Below, piece by piece: positions 8,924 through 18,627 of a DNA stretch of 64,000 bases. Positions within the stretch are counted from its first letter, which is position 1. Each line of letters starts with the position of its first letter. The position numbers were made by a program, and so were the translations under genes. This DNA is from Flavobacterium aquiphilum (GTDB taxonomy: Bacteria; Bacteroidota; Bacteroidia; Flavobacteriales; Flavobacteriaceae). The stretch is taken from positions 1,054,001 through 1,118,000 of the forward strand of contig NZ_CP114288.1 in NCBI RefSeq assembly GCF_027111335.1, in the 5' to 3' direction. A model generated the notes under the pieces. The model made no database searches, had not been told where the DNA came from, and saw only the letters and a program-made list of their open reading frames with translations.

Positions 8924-11900
8924 ATGAAATTATTAAAAACGTTTATTTTTTGTATTTCGTTGGTCTTATTCTCATCTTATGGATACGGTCAGGAAGTATC
9001 TATTAGTGGAAAAGTGATTGATGAAAACGGAGCCCCTATTCCGGGGGCAACTATTGTTCTAAAGGGGACAAAAACATCGGAAGCTTCAGACTTCGATGGT
9101 AAGTTCCAAATAAAGGCGCCGAAAGATGGAGTTTTGACAATCAGTTTTATTGGATATAAAACGATTCAAGAGTCAATAAATGGGCGAACACAATTACAAG
9201 TAAAAATGTTTTCTACTTCACAAGACTTAAATGAGGTTGTTGTTGTAGGGTATGGAACCCAAAAGAAAAGTGTAGTAACCGGAGCGATTTCAAGTGTAAA
9301 AGCAAAAGATATCGAAAAAGTTCCAAATGGCCGTATTGAGCAAGTTCTTCAAGGAAGGGTTTCTGGGGTTACAATTGCTGCAAGTTCAGGACAGCCTGGT
9401 TCAGCATCGACTATCCGTATTAGAGGTATAACTACTTTTGGTGACGGTGGAAATAACCCACTTTGGGTTGTAGACGGTGTTGTTGTAGATGCAGGAGGAA
9501 TTGGTTTCTTAAATCAATCAGACATCGAATCTATGGAGGTTCTTAAAGATGCAGCTTCTGCAGCAATTTATGGAACTCGTGCAGCAACGGGTGTAATTTT
9601 GGTTACAACCAAAAAAGGGAAATCCGGAAAAATCACTGTTAACTATAACGGATTTGCAGGAGTTTCATCTCCAGAAAAAACTTTGGATTTGTTGAATGCA
9701 ACGCAATATGGTACGTTATTAAACGAAAAATCAACTGCCGCTGGTGGAGCTGTATTGTTTCCAAATCTTTCTGCTTTAGGGAAAGGTACCGATTGGCAAA
9801 AAGAAATTTTTAACACTAACGCTTTCCGTTATTCACATGAATTGAGCATTAGTGGAGGAAGTGATGTTTCTAATTTTTATGCTTCTTTTGGACTTCAAAA
9901 TCAAGAGGGAATTGTTTTGTCTGAGATTTCAAACTATGATAAAAAGAATTTCCGTTTGAACTCGACTCACCACATATCTAAAGTTTTCACTTTTGGCCAA
10001 ACTTTAGGTTTCACAAGACAAAAATCAACAGGTATTGGTAACACAAATAGTGAGTTTGGAGGGCCATTGAGTTCTGCAATTAACTTGGATCCAATTACTC
10101 CTGTTATCGTGACAGATCCTGTTATAGCTAATTCTGCGCCATACAGCACGAATCCTGTAATTCGTGATGCTTATGGAAATCCTTATGGAATTTCACAATT
10201 GGTTGGCCAAGAGATGACAAATCCTTTAGCTTATGTTAAGACAAGACTTGGTGGATACAACTGGTCAGATGATTTAGTTGGTAATGCTTATATAGAAGCA
10301 AATGTTTCCAAACATTTTAAATTAAGATCAACACTTGGAGGTAAAGTTGCTTATTGGGGTTATACAGGATTTACACCTGTTTACTATTTGAGTGCTACAG
10401 TAAACGTACTTAAAAATAATTATTCGCAAAGCGAAAACAGCACTTTTGCATGGAATGTTGAAAATACAGCTACATATACAAATTCTATCGGAGACCATAA
10501 CTTTACTGTATTGCTAGGACAAGGTGCTTATGTTGACAATATTGGTGGTGGATCTGGAGCTACAATGTATGGTTTGCCTATTACAGATTATCGTGATGCT
10601 TCTTTTAACTTTGATATACCGCAGTCAGACAGAAGTAGTTCTACTTATGACATGACTCAGCATAAATTAAGCTCTTTATTTGCCCGTGTAAATTACGACT
10701 TTAAAGAAAGATACTTGTTTACAGGTATTATCCGTCGTGATGGATCTTCTCGTTTTGGAGGAAATAACAAATTTGGGGTATTCCCATCATTCAATTTAGG
10801 ATGGGTAGTTTCTAAAGAAGATTTTTGGGGAGAAAATGATGTGATTAATACCTTGAAAATTAGAGGTGGTTATGGTGTAGTTGGTAATGATGCAATACCA
10901 GATTTCAGATACCTTTCTTTAGTGCAAGGAGGTTACAATTACTCTTTCGGAAATACTGGTGCAATTACTACAGGTTATGCAAACCTTACTTTGGATAATC
11001 CTGATTTGAGATGGGAAGAAACTTCTCAAGCTAATATTGGATTTGAATCAAGATTGTTTCATGACTTAAGTCTTACTGTTGATGTTTACAAGAAAGCAAC
11101 TAACGGAATTTTACGTCCGATTAATATCCCTGGTTATGTAGGGGTAACAGATAATCCAACTGGAAACGTTGCCGATATGGAAAACAGGGGTATAGAGGTT
11201 GAGTTAGGATATGGAAAACAATTCGGAGATTTTAATTTTTCTGCTAATGCAAACTTTGCTTACTTAGAAAATGAAGTGACCTATGTAGCTTCTGATACAA
11301 ATTATATTGTTGGTGACGCTTCTTTCCAATCTATGGGTGCTGTTACAAGAACACAAGTTGGTCAATCTTACAACTCATTTTATGGTTTCAAAACTGCAGG
11401 AATTTTTCAAAATGAGGCTGAAATTGCTGCATATAAAAATGCATCGGGTGGTTTAATCCAACCAAATGCTCGTCCTGGGGATTTCCGCTGGGTAGATACT
11501 GATGGTAATGGTTCTATTACAGATAATGATAAACAATTCTTGGGGAGCAACATACCAAAATACACTTTTGGATTGACTTTGAATTTATCGTATAAAAACT
11601 TTGATTTCATGGCATTTACTCAAGGAGCAGCCGGAAATAAAATTTTCCAAGGATTGCGCAGATTGGATGTTGGAAATGCAAACTACCAAACTGAGGCTAT
11701 GAGCCGTTGGACAGGAGAAGGAACATCAAATGATTATCCAAGACTTACCAACAATGATACTAATGGAAACTTTGGTAAAATGTCTGATTTCTACTTGGAA
11801 AAAGGGGATTACTTACGTTTAAAATTAGTTCAATTTGGTTATTCTTTGCCAACAAATGTTGTTTCACAAATAGGGGCTAGTAAAGTACGTTTTTACTTAA

Positions 11901-12034
11901 CTGGAGAGAACTTGTTTACACTTACTAAATATACAGGATATGATCCTGAAATTGGTGGAGGTGTGTTTGGAATAGATAAAGGAATTTATCCTCAGGCAAG
12001 AACATTCATGTTTGGAGCTAATCTACAATTTTAA
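8924..12034 (+). CDS. SusC-like TonB-dependent outer-membrane transporter
   Basis: 1036 residues. A signal peptide (ending SSYGYGQ) is followed by a carboxypeptidase-regulatory-like domain (ISGKVIDENGAPIPGATIVLKG, here read to residue 47 onward), a TonB-box-like segment (LNEVVVVGYGTQKK, near residue 105) and a plug domain (GRVSGVTI, IRIRGITTFG, PLWVVDGVVVD, IYGTRAATGVILVTTKKGK). The C-terminal 22-strand barrel ends in the expected aromatic residue (FGANLQF). It imports glycan oligosaccharides captured by its SusD partner, energised by TonB. It heads the beta-glucan locus and is followed by susD after about 100 bases. The enzymes downstream suggest beta-1,3/1,6-glucan oligosaccharides as substrate (inference). 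Confidence 0.95.
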   Translation: MKLLKTFIFCISLVLFSSYGYGQEVSISGKVIDENGAPIPGATIVLKGTKTSEASDFDGKFQIKAPKDGVLTISFIGYKTIQESINGRTQLQVKMFSTSQDLNEVVVVGYGTQKKSVVTGAISSVKAKDIEKVPNGRIEQVLQGRVSGVTIAASSGQPGSASTIRIRGITTFGDGGNNPLWVVDGVVVDAGGIGFLNQSDIESMEVLKDAASAAIYGTRAATGVILVTTKKGKSGKITVNYNGFAGVSSPEKTLDLLNATQYGTLLNEKSTAAGGAVLFPNLSALGKGTDWQKEIFNTNAFRYSHELSISGGSDVSNFYASFGLQNQEGIVLSEISNYDKKNFRLNSTHHISKVFTFGQTLGFTRQKSTGIGNTNSEFGGPLSSAINLDPITPVIVTDPVIANSAPYSTNPVIRDAYGNPYGISQLVGQEMTNPLAYVKTRLGGYNWSDDLVGNAYIEANVSKHFKLRSTLGGKVAYWGYTGFTPVYYLSATVNVLKNNYSQSENSTFAWNVENTATYTNSIGDHNFTVLLGQGAYVDNIGGGSGATMYGLPITDYRDASFNFDIPQSDRSSSTYDMTQHKLSSLFARVNYDFKERYLFTGIIRRDGSSRFGGNNKFGVFPSFNLGWVVSKEDFWGENDVINTLKIRGGYGVVGNDAIPDFRYLSLVQGGYNYSFGNTGAITTGYANLTLDNPDLRWEETSQANIGFESRLFHDLSLTVDVYKKATNGILRPINIPGYVGVTDNPTGNVADMENRGIEVELGYGKQFGDFNFSANANFAYLENEVTYVASDTNYIVGDASFQSMGAVTRTQVGQSYNSFYGFKTAGIFQNEAEIAAYKNASGGLIQPNARPGDFRWVDTDGNGSITDNDKQFLGSNIPKYTFGLTLNLSYKNFDFMAFTQGAAGNKIFQGLRRLDVGNANYQTEAMSRWTGEGTSNDYPRLTNNDTNGNFGKMSDFYLEKGDYLRLKLVQFGYSLPTNVVSQIGASKVRFYLTGENLFTLTKYTGYDPEIGGGVFGIDKGIYPQARTFMFGANLQF

Positions 12035-12042
12035 TAAAGTTA

Positions 12043-12096
12043 AGAATTATGAAATCGTCATTAACAACGAGTTTGCATAGCTAACAGTCGTATAAA
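12043..12096 (+). repeat. Short intergenic repeat with MKS-type micro-ORF, copy 1
   Basis: Between susC and susD, AGAATTATGAAATCG (12043-12057) begins a segment that closely resembles 18628-18662 upstream of the second GH30 gene. Each copy contains a short reading frame, here 12 codons at 12048-12083 reading MKSSLTTSLHS. Whether it is translated is unknown; it may instead be remnant coding sequence or an RNA element. Confidence 0.35.
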
Positions 12097-12135
12097 AGAC
12101 GATAACATGAACTCTAATAAATAAATTTTGCATAT

Positions 12136-13644
12136 ATGAAAACGATAAAATATAAATACTTTTTTATTGCGATGGCAATGCTTTCTGTTGGATCCTGCTC
12201 TAATGAATTTGTGGATGTAGAACCAAAAGGATCATTCCTTTCCGATAATTATTATTCAAACCAAGAACAAGCTACCGCTGCACTTGTTGGGGTTTACGAT
12301 CCTATTAGAAAAAACTCAGGTGGTTTTGAAAATATGATGGCTATGATGAATGCCGGTTCCGATGATTTCTATGCTGGTGGTGGTGGATCTACCGATGGAG
12401 AAGGAATTCAAAATTTCTCAACTCACTCTCTTTCTTCGACTAGTATTCCAGGAAGTTTTTGGAACGATCATTACCAAGGGATTTTTAGAGCCAATACTTT
12501 ACTTTCAAAATTACCGGATGTTCAAATGAGCGATGCTTTAAAAACTAGATTTGCTGGTGAAATCAAAGCTTTGCGTGCCATTTACTATTTCAATTTAGTT
12601 CGTATGTTTAAAAACATCCCATTACTATTGTCACCTCTGACAACAGGTAATATGTATGATGTAGAACAAGTAGCTCCAGCAGCAGTTTACGCTCAAATCG
12701 AAAAAGATTTAAATGAAGCAATTCCAGCTTTGCCTACTTCTGTTCCTGCAGATACTGAATCTGGGCGTCTTACAAAAGGTGGTGCTCAGGCAATGCTTGG
12801 AAAAGTATATTTGTTTGAAGGCAAAAAAGCTGAAGCTGCAGCTGTATTGGCTCAAGTAAATGGTACTCCTGGTGCTGCTAATCAATATGGGAATAAATTG
12901 TTGACAAAATTCAGTGATTTATGGGTTGTTTCTAATAAATTCAATACAGAGTCGCTTATCGAAGTATCTCACACAAGCGCTGGAAATTCTGATTGGGGAT
13001 TCTGGGGTTCAGGTAGAGACGAAGGAAACTCATTGAATATAATGGTTGGACCTAGAAGTTACTCAAAACCTGCAGGGTCACCAGCTCCAGATCTACCATC
13101 AGGTTGGAGTTTTAATGTGCTTACTCAAGATTTATACGATGCAATTAAGACAGATCCAAGATTTGCTGCAACCGTATTGGACCTTAAAGCGATGAAAGCT
13201 GCAGGTGAGTGCGATTATATCGGTGGATACCAAGACACTGGTTATTTCTTGAACAAATTTGTTCCTCGTAAAACAGATGTTCGTACTGGAGGAGGAGCAG
13301 CAGAATTAAATTACAAGCAAAATAGTTATATCATTAGACTAGCCGATACTTATTTGATGGAAGCCGAAGCATTAGGTTCGGGAGCAAGAGCACAAGCTTT
13401 GTTAGATGCAGTAAGAGCAAGAGTTGGCTTGCCTTCAGTTCCAGTTACTCTTGATGCAATCAAAAATGAAAGAAGAATGGAGCTTGCTGGTGAAGGACTA
13501 CGATTTTTTGATTTAGTTAGATGGGGTGATGCAGCTACTAAATTGGCAAACAGAGGTTTTAATGCTGGAGTTGATGAAATTTTCCCGATTCCAACTAGAG
13601 AACTTCAAGGAACCAAATTGAAACAAAATCCTGGTTACAATTAA
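12136..13644 (+). CDS. SusD/RagB-like surface glycan-binding lipoprotein
   Basis: 502 residues with a lipoprotein signal (MLSVGSCSNEF) and the SusD family layout. The N-terminal region has NYYSNQEQATAALVGVYDPI, a TPR-like part follows (EIKALRAIYYFNLVRMFKN, KGGAQAMLGKVYLFEGKKAEAA), and the C-terminal SusD block has YIIRLADTYLMEAEAL, IKNERRMELAGEGLRFFDLVRWG and FPIPTRELQGTKLKQNPGY. It sits on the cell surface over the SusC barrel and acts as the lid that hands oligosaccharides to it. The position directly after susC fits the usual pair. Confidence 0.95.
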   Translation: MKTIKYKYFFIAMAMLSVGSCSNEFVDVEPKGSFLSDNYYSNQEQATAALVGVYDPIRKNSGGFENMMAMMNAGSDDFYAGGGGSTDGEGIQNFSTHSLSSTSIPGSFWNDHYQGIFRANTLLSKLPDVQMSDALKTRFAGEIKALRAIYYFNLVRMFKNIPLLLSPLTTGNMYDVEQVAPAAVYAQIEKDLNEAIPALPTSVPADTESGRLTKGGAQAMLGKVYLFEGKKAEAAAVLAQVNGTPGAANQYGNKLLTKFSDLWVVSNKFNTESLIEVSHTSAGNSDWGFWGSGRDEGNSLNIMVGPRSYSKPAGSPAPDLPSGWSFNVLTQDLYDAIKTDPRFAATVLDLKAMKAAGECDYIGGYQDTGYFLNKFVPRKTDVRTGGGAAELNYKQNSYIIRLADTYLMEAEALGSGARAQALLDAVRARVGLPSVPVTLDAIKNERRMELAGEGLRFFDLVRWGDAATKLANRGFNAGVDEIFPIPTRELQGTKLKQNPGYN

Positions 13645-13661
13645 TTAAAAGTCAAAATTAT

Positions 13662-14744
13662 ATGAAAAAGATAAAATTTATATTCAGCCTTGTCGCTTTG
13701 ATGGCTGTTGCCATAAGTTGTTCGGTAGAGGGTATTAGTAATGATACTTCTTTGCCAGGGGCTGGTTCTGCTAATGCTGCCGTAAGGTTAGACATTACAA
13801 ATGACAATTCCGGAAATGTAAAAATAACTCCAACTGGAGATGGTGCAACATCATTTACAGTGGAATATGGTCATGGCACTGGTGGTCCTGTAACGGTCTC
13901 ACCGGGAGCAAGTACAACTCACTCTTATCCGGAAGGGAACTATACGGTAAAAGTTACTGCTGTTTCCATTTCTGGAAGTACAACAGAAACAACTGCTCCT
14001 TTGAAAGTGGTTTATAGAGCTCCTGAAAATTTGGAGATAACTACAGCTGATGAGATGAAAGTGAGTGCTAAAGCTATGTATGCTAAATCATTCTTAGTGT
14101 ATTATGGAGATGTTGCCAATGAAGTTGGGACTCCAATGGCTATAGGTCAAGTGTTACCTGCTCATACTTATCCAGCAGCTGGAGGACCTTTTGTTTTGAA
14201 AGTAGTAGCTCTAAGTGGAGGTGCGGCTAAAACTGAAGGAACTAAAGCATTGTTCGGAGTTCCTATTGACTTTGAAAATGCTTCAGTAGATTACTTTTTT
14301 GGAACTTTTGGAGATGTGACTTTCTCTAAAACTGCAAATCCAAGTGCAACTGGATTGAACACCAGCGCAATGGTTGGTAAATACACTAAACCAGTAGGAA
14401 AGCCTTCATGGAGCGGCACTTACAGCCCGCTGAATATTCCAATTAATTTTAATTATGGTAAAAAAATTAAAGTGTTGGCCTATAATCCTGATCCGGCAAA
14501 TATTGGTAAAAAATTAAATGTAGAATTGGAATGGGCTGTTGGCGGAACACCTGCAAATGGTGTTGCGGTACAAAAGGCGGCATTTACCACTTCTGGAGCC
14601 TGGGAAGAATTAGTATTCGATTATAGTGCTATTGCTGGAATACCGGCAGGGACTAAGTTTACTCAACTTGTTTTAAGATTTAATGATTCGGCTGATGGAG
14701 CTGGTGAAGTTATTTATATCGATAATATCAGATTAACTAATTAG
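13662..14744 (+). CDS. Surface glycan-binding lipoprotein (SusE-position), two PKD-like domains plus C-terminal beta-sandwich
   Basis: 360 residues with lipobox AVAISCSVEG. Residues of about 40-120 and 120-200 look like two PKD/Ig-type beta-sandwich repeats (SYPEGNYTVKVTAV; TYPAAGGPFVLKVVAL). Residues from about 205 to the end form a third domain (VPIDFENASVDYFFGTFG, ending DGAGEVIYIDNIRLTN) resembling carbohydrate-binding jelly-roll modules of glucan-binding proteins. No catalytic motif is visible. Its position right after susD is where SusE/SusF-type surface glycan-binding proteins are found, so the inferred role is to hold beta-glucan at the cell surface. Gaps to both neighbours are under 20 bases, consistent with one transcript. 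Confidence 0.75.
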   Translation: MKKIKFIFSLVALMAVAISCSVEGISNDTSLPGAGSANAAVRLDITNDNSGNVKITPTGDGATSFTVEYGHGTGGPVTVSPGASTTHSYPEGNYTVKVTAVSISGSTTETTAPLKVVYRAPENLEITTADEMKVSAKAMYAKSFLVYYGDVANEVGTPMAIGQVLPAHTYPAAGGPFVLKVVALSGGAAKTEGTKALFGVPIDFENASVDYFFGTFGDVTFSKTANPSATGLNTSAMVGKYTKPVGKPSWSGTYSPLNIPINFNYGKKIKVLAYNPDPANIGKKLNVELEWAVGGTPANGVAVQKAAFTTSGAWEELVFDYSAIAGIPAGTKFTQLVLRFNDSADGAGEVIYIDNIRLTN

Positions 14745-14751
14745 AAAAAAT

Positions 14752-15711
14752 ATGAAGACAAATATAAAATACATGTTAGGACTTTTCATGGCTATTCTTC
14801 TAACCTTGGTTAGTTGTAACGAGACAGAATATAGTCTTGGAGATTTGACGGCACCTTCGAATATTGTAATCAATGCTGAAGTTGTCGGTAAAGATGCCAC
14901 CCATCCTAATGGAGACGGTTCGGGCGATGTAAAATTTACGATTACTGCTGATAAAGCTCTTTCGTATAAAATAGATTATGATGCCAGTACACCAGTGGAT
15001 ATGGTATTCCTAGCAAATGGAAAAGTAACCAAAAAGTATACTAATGTTGGTGTACATACTTATACTGTGACAGCAATAGTTTATGGCGCCGGAGGTACTT
15101 CATCGGTAGTTACAAAAGACGTAACTGTAAGAAGTGATTTTACACCTTCAGCGGATATTGTGACTGCATTAACCAATAATAGCTCAAAAACATGGGTTGT
15201 TGATAAAAGTGTACCGGGTCATTTTGGTGTAGGACCTTGGAGTGCTACTTCAATCAGACCAGAGTGGTGGTCAGCTGGAGTTAATGAAAAAGTAAGTAGT
15301 GCAAATTGTTTCTACACTGCTACATTTACTTTTGCTAAAGTTGCAGCTACAGGTAACTATGAATTAAAAGTTGCAACTCCTGATGGAGCCTTTACTAAAA
15401 CGGGTTCATTAACAACACTTCCTGGTATTCCTAGTTCAGGAGATGAAGGATGTTATAATTATCCTGGAGGGACTTCTGCATTTTCATTTGTTCCTTCTTC
15501 TAGTGGTGCACCAGCTGCTCCTACGAATCCGGATAATTCACCATCAACTCAAACAGCTATTCTTTTAGCAGGAGTGAATACTTTCATTGGGTATGGAGCG
15601 GTACAAAAAGAGTATGAGATCTTGGTTATCAATTCTGGTTATTTATACCTAAGAGTACAAGGAACCGAAACCGGAAATGCCTGGTACATGAAATTAATAC
15701 CAAAACCTTAA
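14752..15711 (+). CDS. PUL lipoprotein with PKD-like domain shared with the adjacent GH16 enzyme
   Basis: 319 residues with lipobox LLTLVSCNE. Residues of about 33-130 form a PKD-like domain (APSNIVINAEVVGKDA, HPNGDGSGDVKFTITA, ALSYKIDYDA) that closely matches the N-terminal domain of the GH16 protein encoded next. The C-terminal part (from SKTWVVDKSVPGHFGVGP to YLRVQGTETGNAWYMKL) is a beta-rich domain found in lipoproteins of laminarin-type loci. No glycosidase catalytic motif was recognised in it. It lies 7 bases after the previous gene and before a strong terminator-like hairpin. Likely role: surface glucan binding. The function of the C-terminal domain is unproven. Confidence 0.7.
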   Translation: MKTNIKYMLGLFMAILLTLVSCNETEYSLGDLTAPSNIVINAEVVGKDATHPNGDGSGDVKFTITADKALSYKIDYDASTPVDMVFLANGKVTKKYTNVGVHTYTVTAIVYGAGGTSSVVTKDVTVRSDFTPSADIVTALTNNSSKTWVVDKSVPGHFGVGPWSATSIRPEWWSAGVNEKVSSANCFYTATFTFAKVAATGNYELKVATPDGAFTKTGSLTTLPGIPSSGDEGCYNYPGGTSAFSFVPSSSGAPAAPTNPDNSPSTQTAILLAGVNTFIGYGAVQKEYEILVINSGYLYLRVQGTETGNAWYMKLIPKP

Positions 15712-15728
15712 TGATTTAATTAAAAACG

Positions 15729-15770
15729 AAGCTCAGAACTTTTACTGAGATTGTTCTGGGCTTTGTTTTA
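15729..15770 (+). terminator. Terminator-like hairpin before the GH16 gene
   Basis: An 11-bp stem with one G-T pair, 15729-15739 against 15753-15763, is followed by TTGTTTTAGTTT. It may end part of the susC-susD transcripts and so set a higher level for transport genes than for the downstream enzymes. Confidence 0.7.
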
Positions 15771-15795
15771 GTTTAAATGAATTTGTTCAAAAAAG

Positions 15796-16899
15796 ATGAA
15801 AAATAATATGAAGGTTACAGATTTAAAAAATAAAGATTTCCTGTTCTCTAGTGGTTTGTTTTTACTTATTCTGCCGGTTTATTTTTTGTTATTATCCTGC
15901 AGCGATGGGAATAGTACTGAAGATACTTCAAAAGCAGCACCTTCAAACCTTTCGGTAACAGCTACCGTTGTGGGAACAGATGCTCAGAATCCAAATGGAG
16001 ACGGAAGCGGCGTGGTGAATTTTAAATTATCGGCGACAAATGCAACATCCTATAAAATAGTTCTTGGAAACGGAGAAACAAAGGAAGTGACAAATGGAAG
16101 CTTTACTTATACTTATACCACATCAGGAACTAATACTTATGTGTTATATGTATCTGCCTATAATGCTGGTCAGTTTGTCAGTACATCACTAACGATAAAT
16201 GTTTTGGTTGGATCAAAATTGGTGTGGGCAGATGAGTTCAATACCGATGGTGCTCCGGATGCATCCAAATGGATTATGCAAATTTGGGATCCAGGCAATG
16301 TTAACAATGAACTTCAATCGTATACCAATCGTCCAGAAAATGTAATTGTTCAAGGAGGTGTTTTGAAAATAAAAGCGATCAGAGAAAAATACGGAAAGGG
16401 TGATTTCACTTCAGCTAGACTAGAAAGTAACGGTAAGTTTTCTTTTAAATACGGTAAAGTAGTGATCAGAGCAAAACTGCCTACCGGAGTTGGAACTTGG
16501 CCTGCAGTCTGGATGTTGGGCAGTGATATTGGTACCGCAGGATGGCCAGCATGTGGAGAAATTGACATTTTGGAATCTGTTGGAAAAGAGCCAAATATCA
16601 ATCATTCATCATTGCATTCTCCCGGACGTTCAGGAAATACTCCTGACACAGGAACTATAAATGTGCCAAATGACAACACCGAATTCCATATTTATACTGC
16701 CGATTGGACAGAAAAATATATAAAATTTTATGTAGATGATAAGTTGTATTATACTTTTTCTAATAATTCTACTTTTCCATTTAATAAAGACTTTTTCTTA
16801 ATAGTGAATTTAGCAATGGGAGGTAATTGGGGAGGTCCTGTAGATCCAAATTTTACATCTTCAACTTTAGAAGTGGATTATATCAGAGTTTATAATTAA
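15796..16899 (+). CDS. GH16 laminarinase-type endo-beta-glucanase lipoprotein
   Basis: 367 residues. A lipoprotein signal (YFLLLSCSDG), a PKD-like domain (about 48-135: APSNLSVTATVVGTDA, PNGDGSGVVNFKLSA) and a GH16 catalytic domain (about 140-367). The GH16 signature GEIDILE is complete, with nucleophile Glu255, Asp257 and acid/base Glu260. Supporting motifs are LVWADEFNTDGAPD, SARLESNGKFSFKYGKV, TWPAVWMLG and NLAMGGNWGGPVD. The intact active-site signature and the GH30/GH5/GH3 company point to endo-beta-1,3-glucanase (laminarinase) activity at the cell surface. An in-frame ATG four codons downstream is an alternative start with little effect on the product. Confidence 0.92.
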   Translation: MKNNMKVTDLKNKDFLFSSGLFLLILPVYFLLLSCSDGNSTEDTSKAAPSNLSVTATVVGTDAQNPNGDGSGVVNFKLSATNATSYKIVLGNGETKEVTNGSFTYTYTTSGTNTYVLYVSAYNAGQFVSTSLTINVLVGSKLVWADEFNTDGAPDASKWIMQIWDPGNVNNELQSYTNRPENVIVQGGVLKIKAIREKYGKGDFTSARLESNGKFSFKYGKVVIRAKLPTGVGTWPAVWMLGSDIGTAGWPACGEIDILESVGKEPNINHSSLHSPGRSGNTPDTGTINVPNDNTEFHIYTADWTEKYIKFYVDDKLYYTFSNNSTFPFNKDFFLIVNLAMGGNWGGPVDPNFTSSTLEVDYIRVYN

Positions 16900-16935
16900 T
16901 AATTGGTTTTGTTTTTAAGTTAGGTTCATTGGTCT

Positions 16936-16985
16936 CTTCATTAACGGCTTCTATTTTTTTAAGTTGGATAGAAGCCCTAATGAAG
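16936..16985 (+). other. Long hairpin after GH16 gene
   Basis: CTTCATTA (16936-16943) and GGCTTCTAT (16946-16954) pair with ATAGAAGCC (16968-16976) and TAATGAAG (16978-16985), giving 17 bp interrupted by a small unequal bulge. No T run follows the right arm; a T run sits in the loop instead. It could be an mRNA 3'-end stabiliser or a weak terminator. Confidence 0.6.
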
Positions 16986-17135
16986 AATTTCATGAAAACA
17001 ACTCATCCAATGGATAGCTTTTTTGTCCAAAGATAACTCCGTAGTAGACAGTAAACAGGCCTTTTGTCAATGCCAAAATTCGGGATACATATAGATTGAT
17101 TCCCACATTTTATCGAAATTAATTACAAATAAATA

Positions 17136-18599
17136 ATGAAAAAAATACATCAATTGACAAAGCTATTTTTCATAATGGCTTTTTCATTCCTGCATATCAG
17201 TTGTTCCTCTTCCAATGATGGAGGGGATTCACCTAATCCAACTCCAAACCCAACACCGCCAGTAGTAAAAAATGAAGTTGATTTTTGGCTAACAAAAGGA
17301 AATCAAACTGTACTTCTGCAAAAACAAACTGGGATTTTGGCTTTTGGTAATGGATTTAATATTTATCCAAGCATCGAAGTAAGTGAAAGTGATACTTTTC
17401 AAACAGTTGATGGTTTTGGATTTACGTTGACTGGAGGCAGTGCGCAGGTAATCAATAAAATGACGGCATCGAAAAAGCAAGAATTATTGCAGGAATTATT
17501 TGGTTCTGGAGCAAATTCAATTGGGTTGAGTTACTTAAGAATGAGTATTGGAGCTTCAGATTTGAATGCTACTCCTTTCACTTATGATGATATGCCGACT
17601 GGACAAACCGATGTCAATTTGACTAATTTCAGTCTGGCTCCTGATATGGCTGATGTTATTCCTTTATTGAAAGAAATCCTGGCAATTAACCCTAACATCA
17701 AAATAATGGGTTCACCTTGGTCTGCACCGGTTTGGATGAAAGACAACAATAATTTTATGGGGGGAAGTTTACAGCCTCAATATTACGGGGTGTATGCACA
17801 ATACTTCGTGAAATTTATTCAAAAAATGAAAGCTGAAGGAATAGTGATTGACGCTATTACTCCTCAAAACGAACCTTTGCACGGAGGCAATAACCCGAGC
17901 ATGCTTATGACTGCCTTGCAACAGGCTGATTTTATAAAAAATAATTTAGGACCTGCATTTAGATCTGCCAATATTACCACAAAAATAATTACTTATGACC
18001 ATAATTGCGATAATCCCCAATATCCAATTACGGTTCTAAAAGATGCGGCAGCCTACCCTTTTGTGACAGGATCGGCCTTTCATTTATATGGAGGCGATAT
18101 TAGTGCACTTTCTACCGTACATAATGCTTACCCGGAAAAGGATGTTTACTTTACAGAACAGTACACTTCCTCTTCAGGTGCTTTTGATGGTGATTTAAAA
18201 TGGCAGATCAAAAATGTAATTATTGGCTCCATGAGAAATTGGAGTAAAACTGCTCTGCAATGGAATCTTGCGAATGACGGTGGCTTCGGACCTCATACAG
18301 ACGGAGGATGTACAGTGTGTAAAGGAGCAGTAACAATAAACGGTACCGAATCGGTGACACGAAACGTAGGGTATTATATTGCTGCCCATGCATCCAAATT
18401 TGTACCTGCAGGTTCCGTAAGGATTTCCAGCAACGTAAGTGGCAATTTGTATAATGTCGCTTTCAAAACTCCGGAAGGGAAAAAGGTTTTGTTAGTTGTA
18501 AATGACGGCAACGCTGCTGAATTATTCAATATTAAATACAATGGAAAATGGATTACTACTTCGCTCGATGCCGGAGCAGTAGGAACTTATGTTTGGTAG
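17136..18599 (+). CDS. GH30 family glycosidase lipoprotein (first of two)
   Basis: 487 residues with lipobox FLHISCSSS and a Pro/Asn-rich linker, then a GH30 (beta/alpha)8 plus beta-sandwich fold. QTVDGFGFTLTGGSA opens the domain. SYLRMSIGASD and MGSPWSAPVWMKDNN are family landmarks. The acid/base Glu246 sits in TPQNEPLHGG and the nucleophile Glu341 in YFTEQYTSSSG. Known GH30 enzymes of this type act on beta-1,6-glucan or beta-glucosides; in this glucan locus a beta-1,6-glucanase or side-chain-removing role is inferred. It is 237 bases after GH16. It differs from the neighbouring GH30 by being a lipoprotein, so the two may work in different compartments. Confidence 0.88.
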   Translation: MKKIHQLTKLFFIMAFSFLHISCSSSNDGGDSPNPTPNPTPPVVKNEVDFWLTKGNQTVLLQKQTGILAFGNGFNIYPSIEVSESDTFQTVDGFGFTLTGGSAQVINKMTASKKQELLQELFGSGANSIGLSYLRMSIGASDLNATPFTYDDMPTGQTDVNLTNFSLAPDMADVIPLLKEILAINPNIKIMGSPWSAPVWMKDNNNFMGGSLQPQYYGVYAQYFVKFIQKMKAEGIVIDAITPQNEPLHGGNNPSMLMTALQQADFIKNNLGPAFRSANITTKIITYDHNCDNPQYPITVLKDAAAYPFVTGSAFHLYGGDISALSTVHNAYPEKDVYFTEQYTSSSGAFDGDLKWQIKNVIIGSMRNWSKTALQWNLANDGGFGPHTDGGCTVCKGAVTINGTESVTRNVGYYIAAHASKFVPAGSVRISSNVSGNLYNVAFKTPEGKKVLLVVNDGNAAELFNIKYNGKWITTSLDAGAVGTYVW

Positions 18600-18627
18600 T
18601 GACTTAACCAAAAATAAACAACACAAT

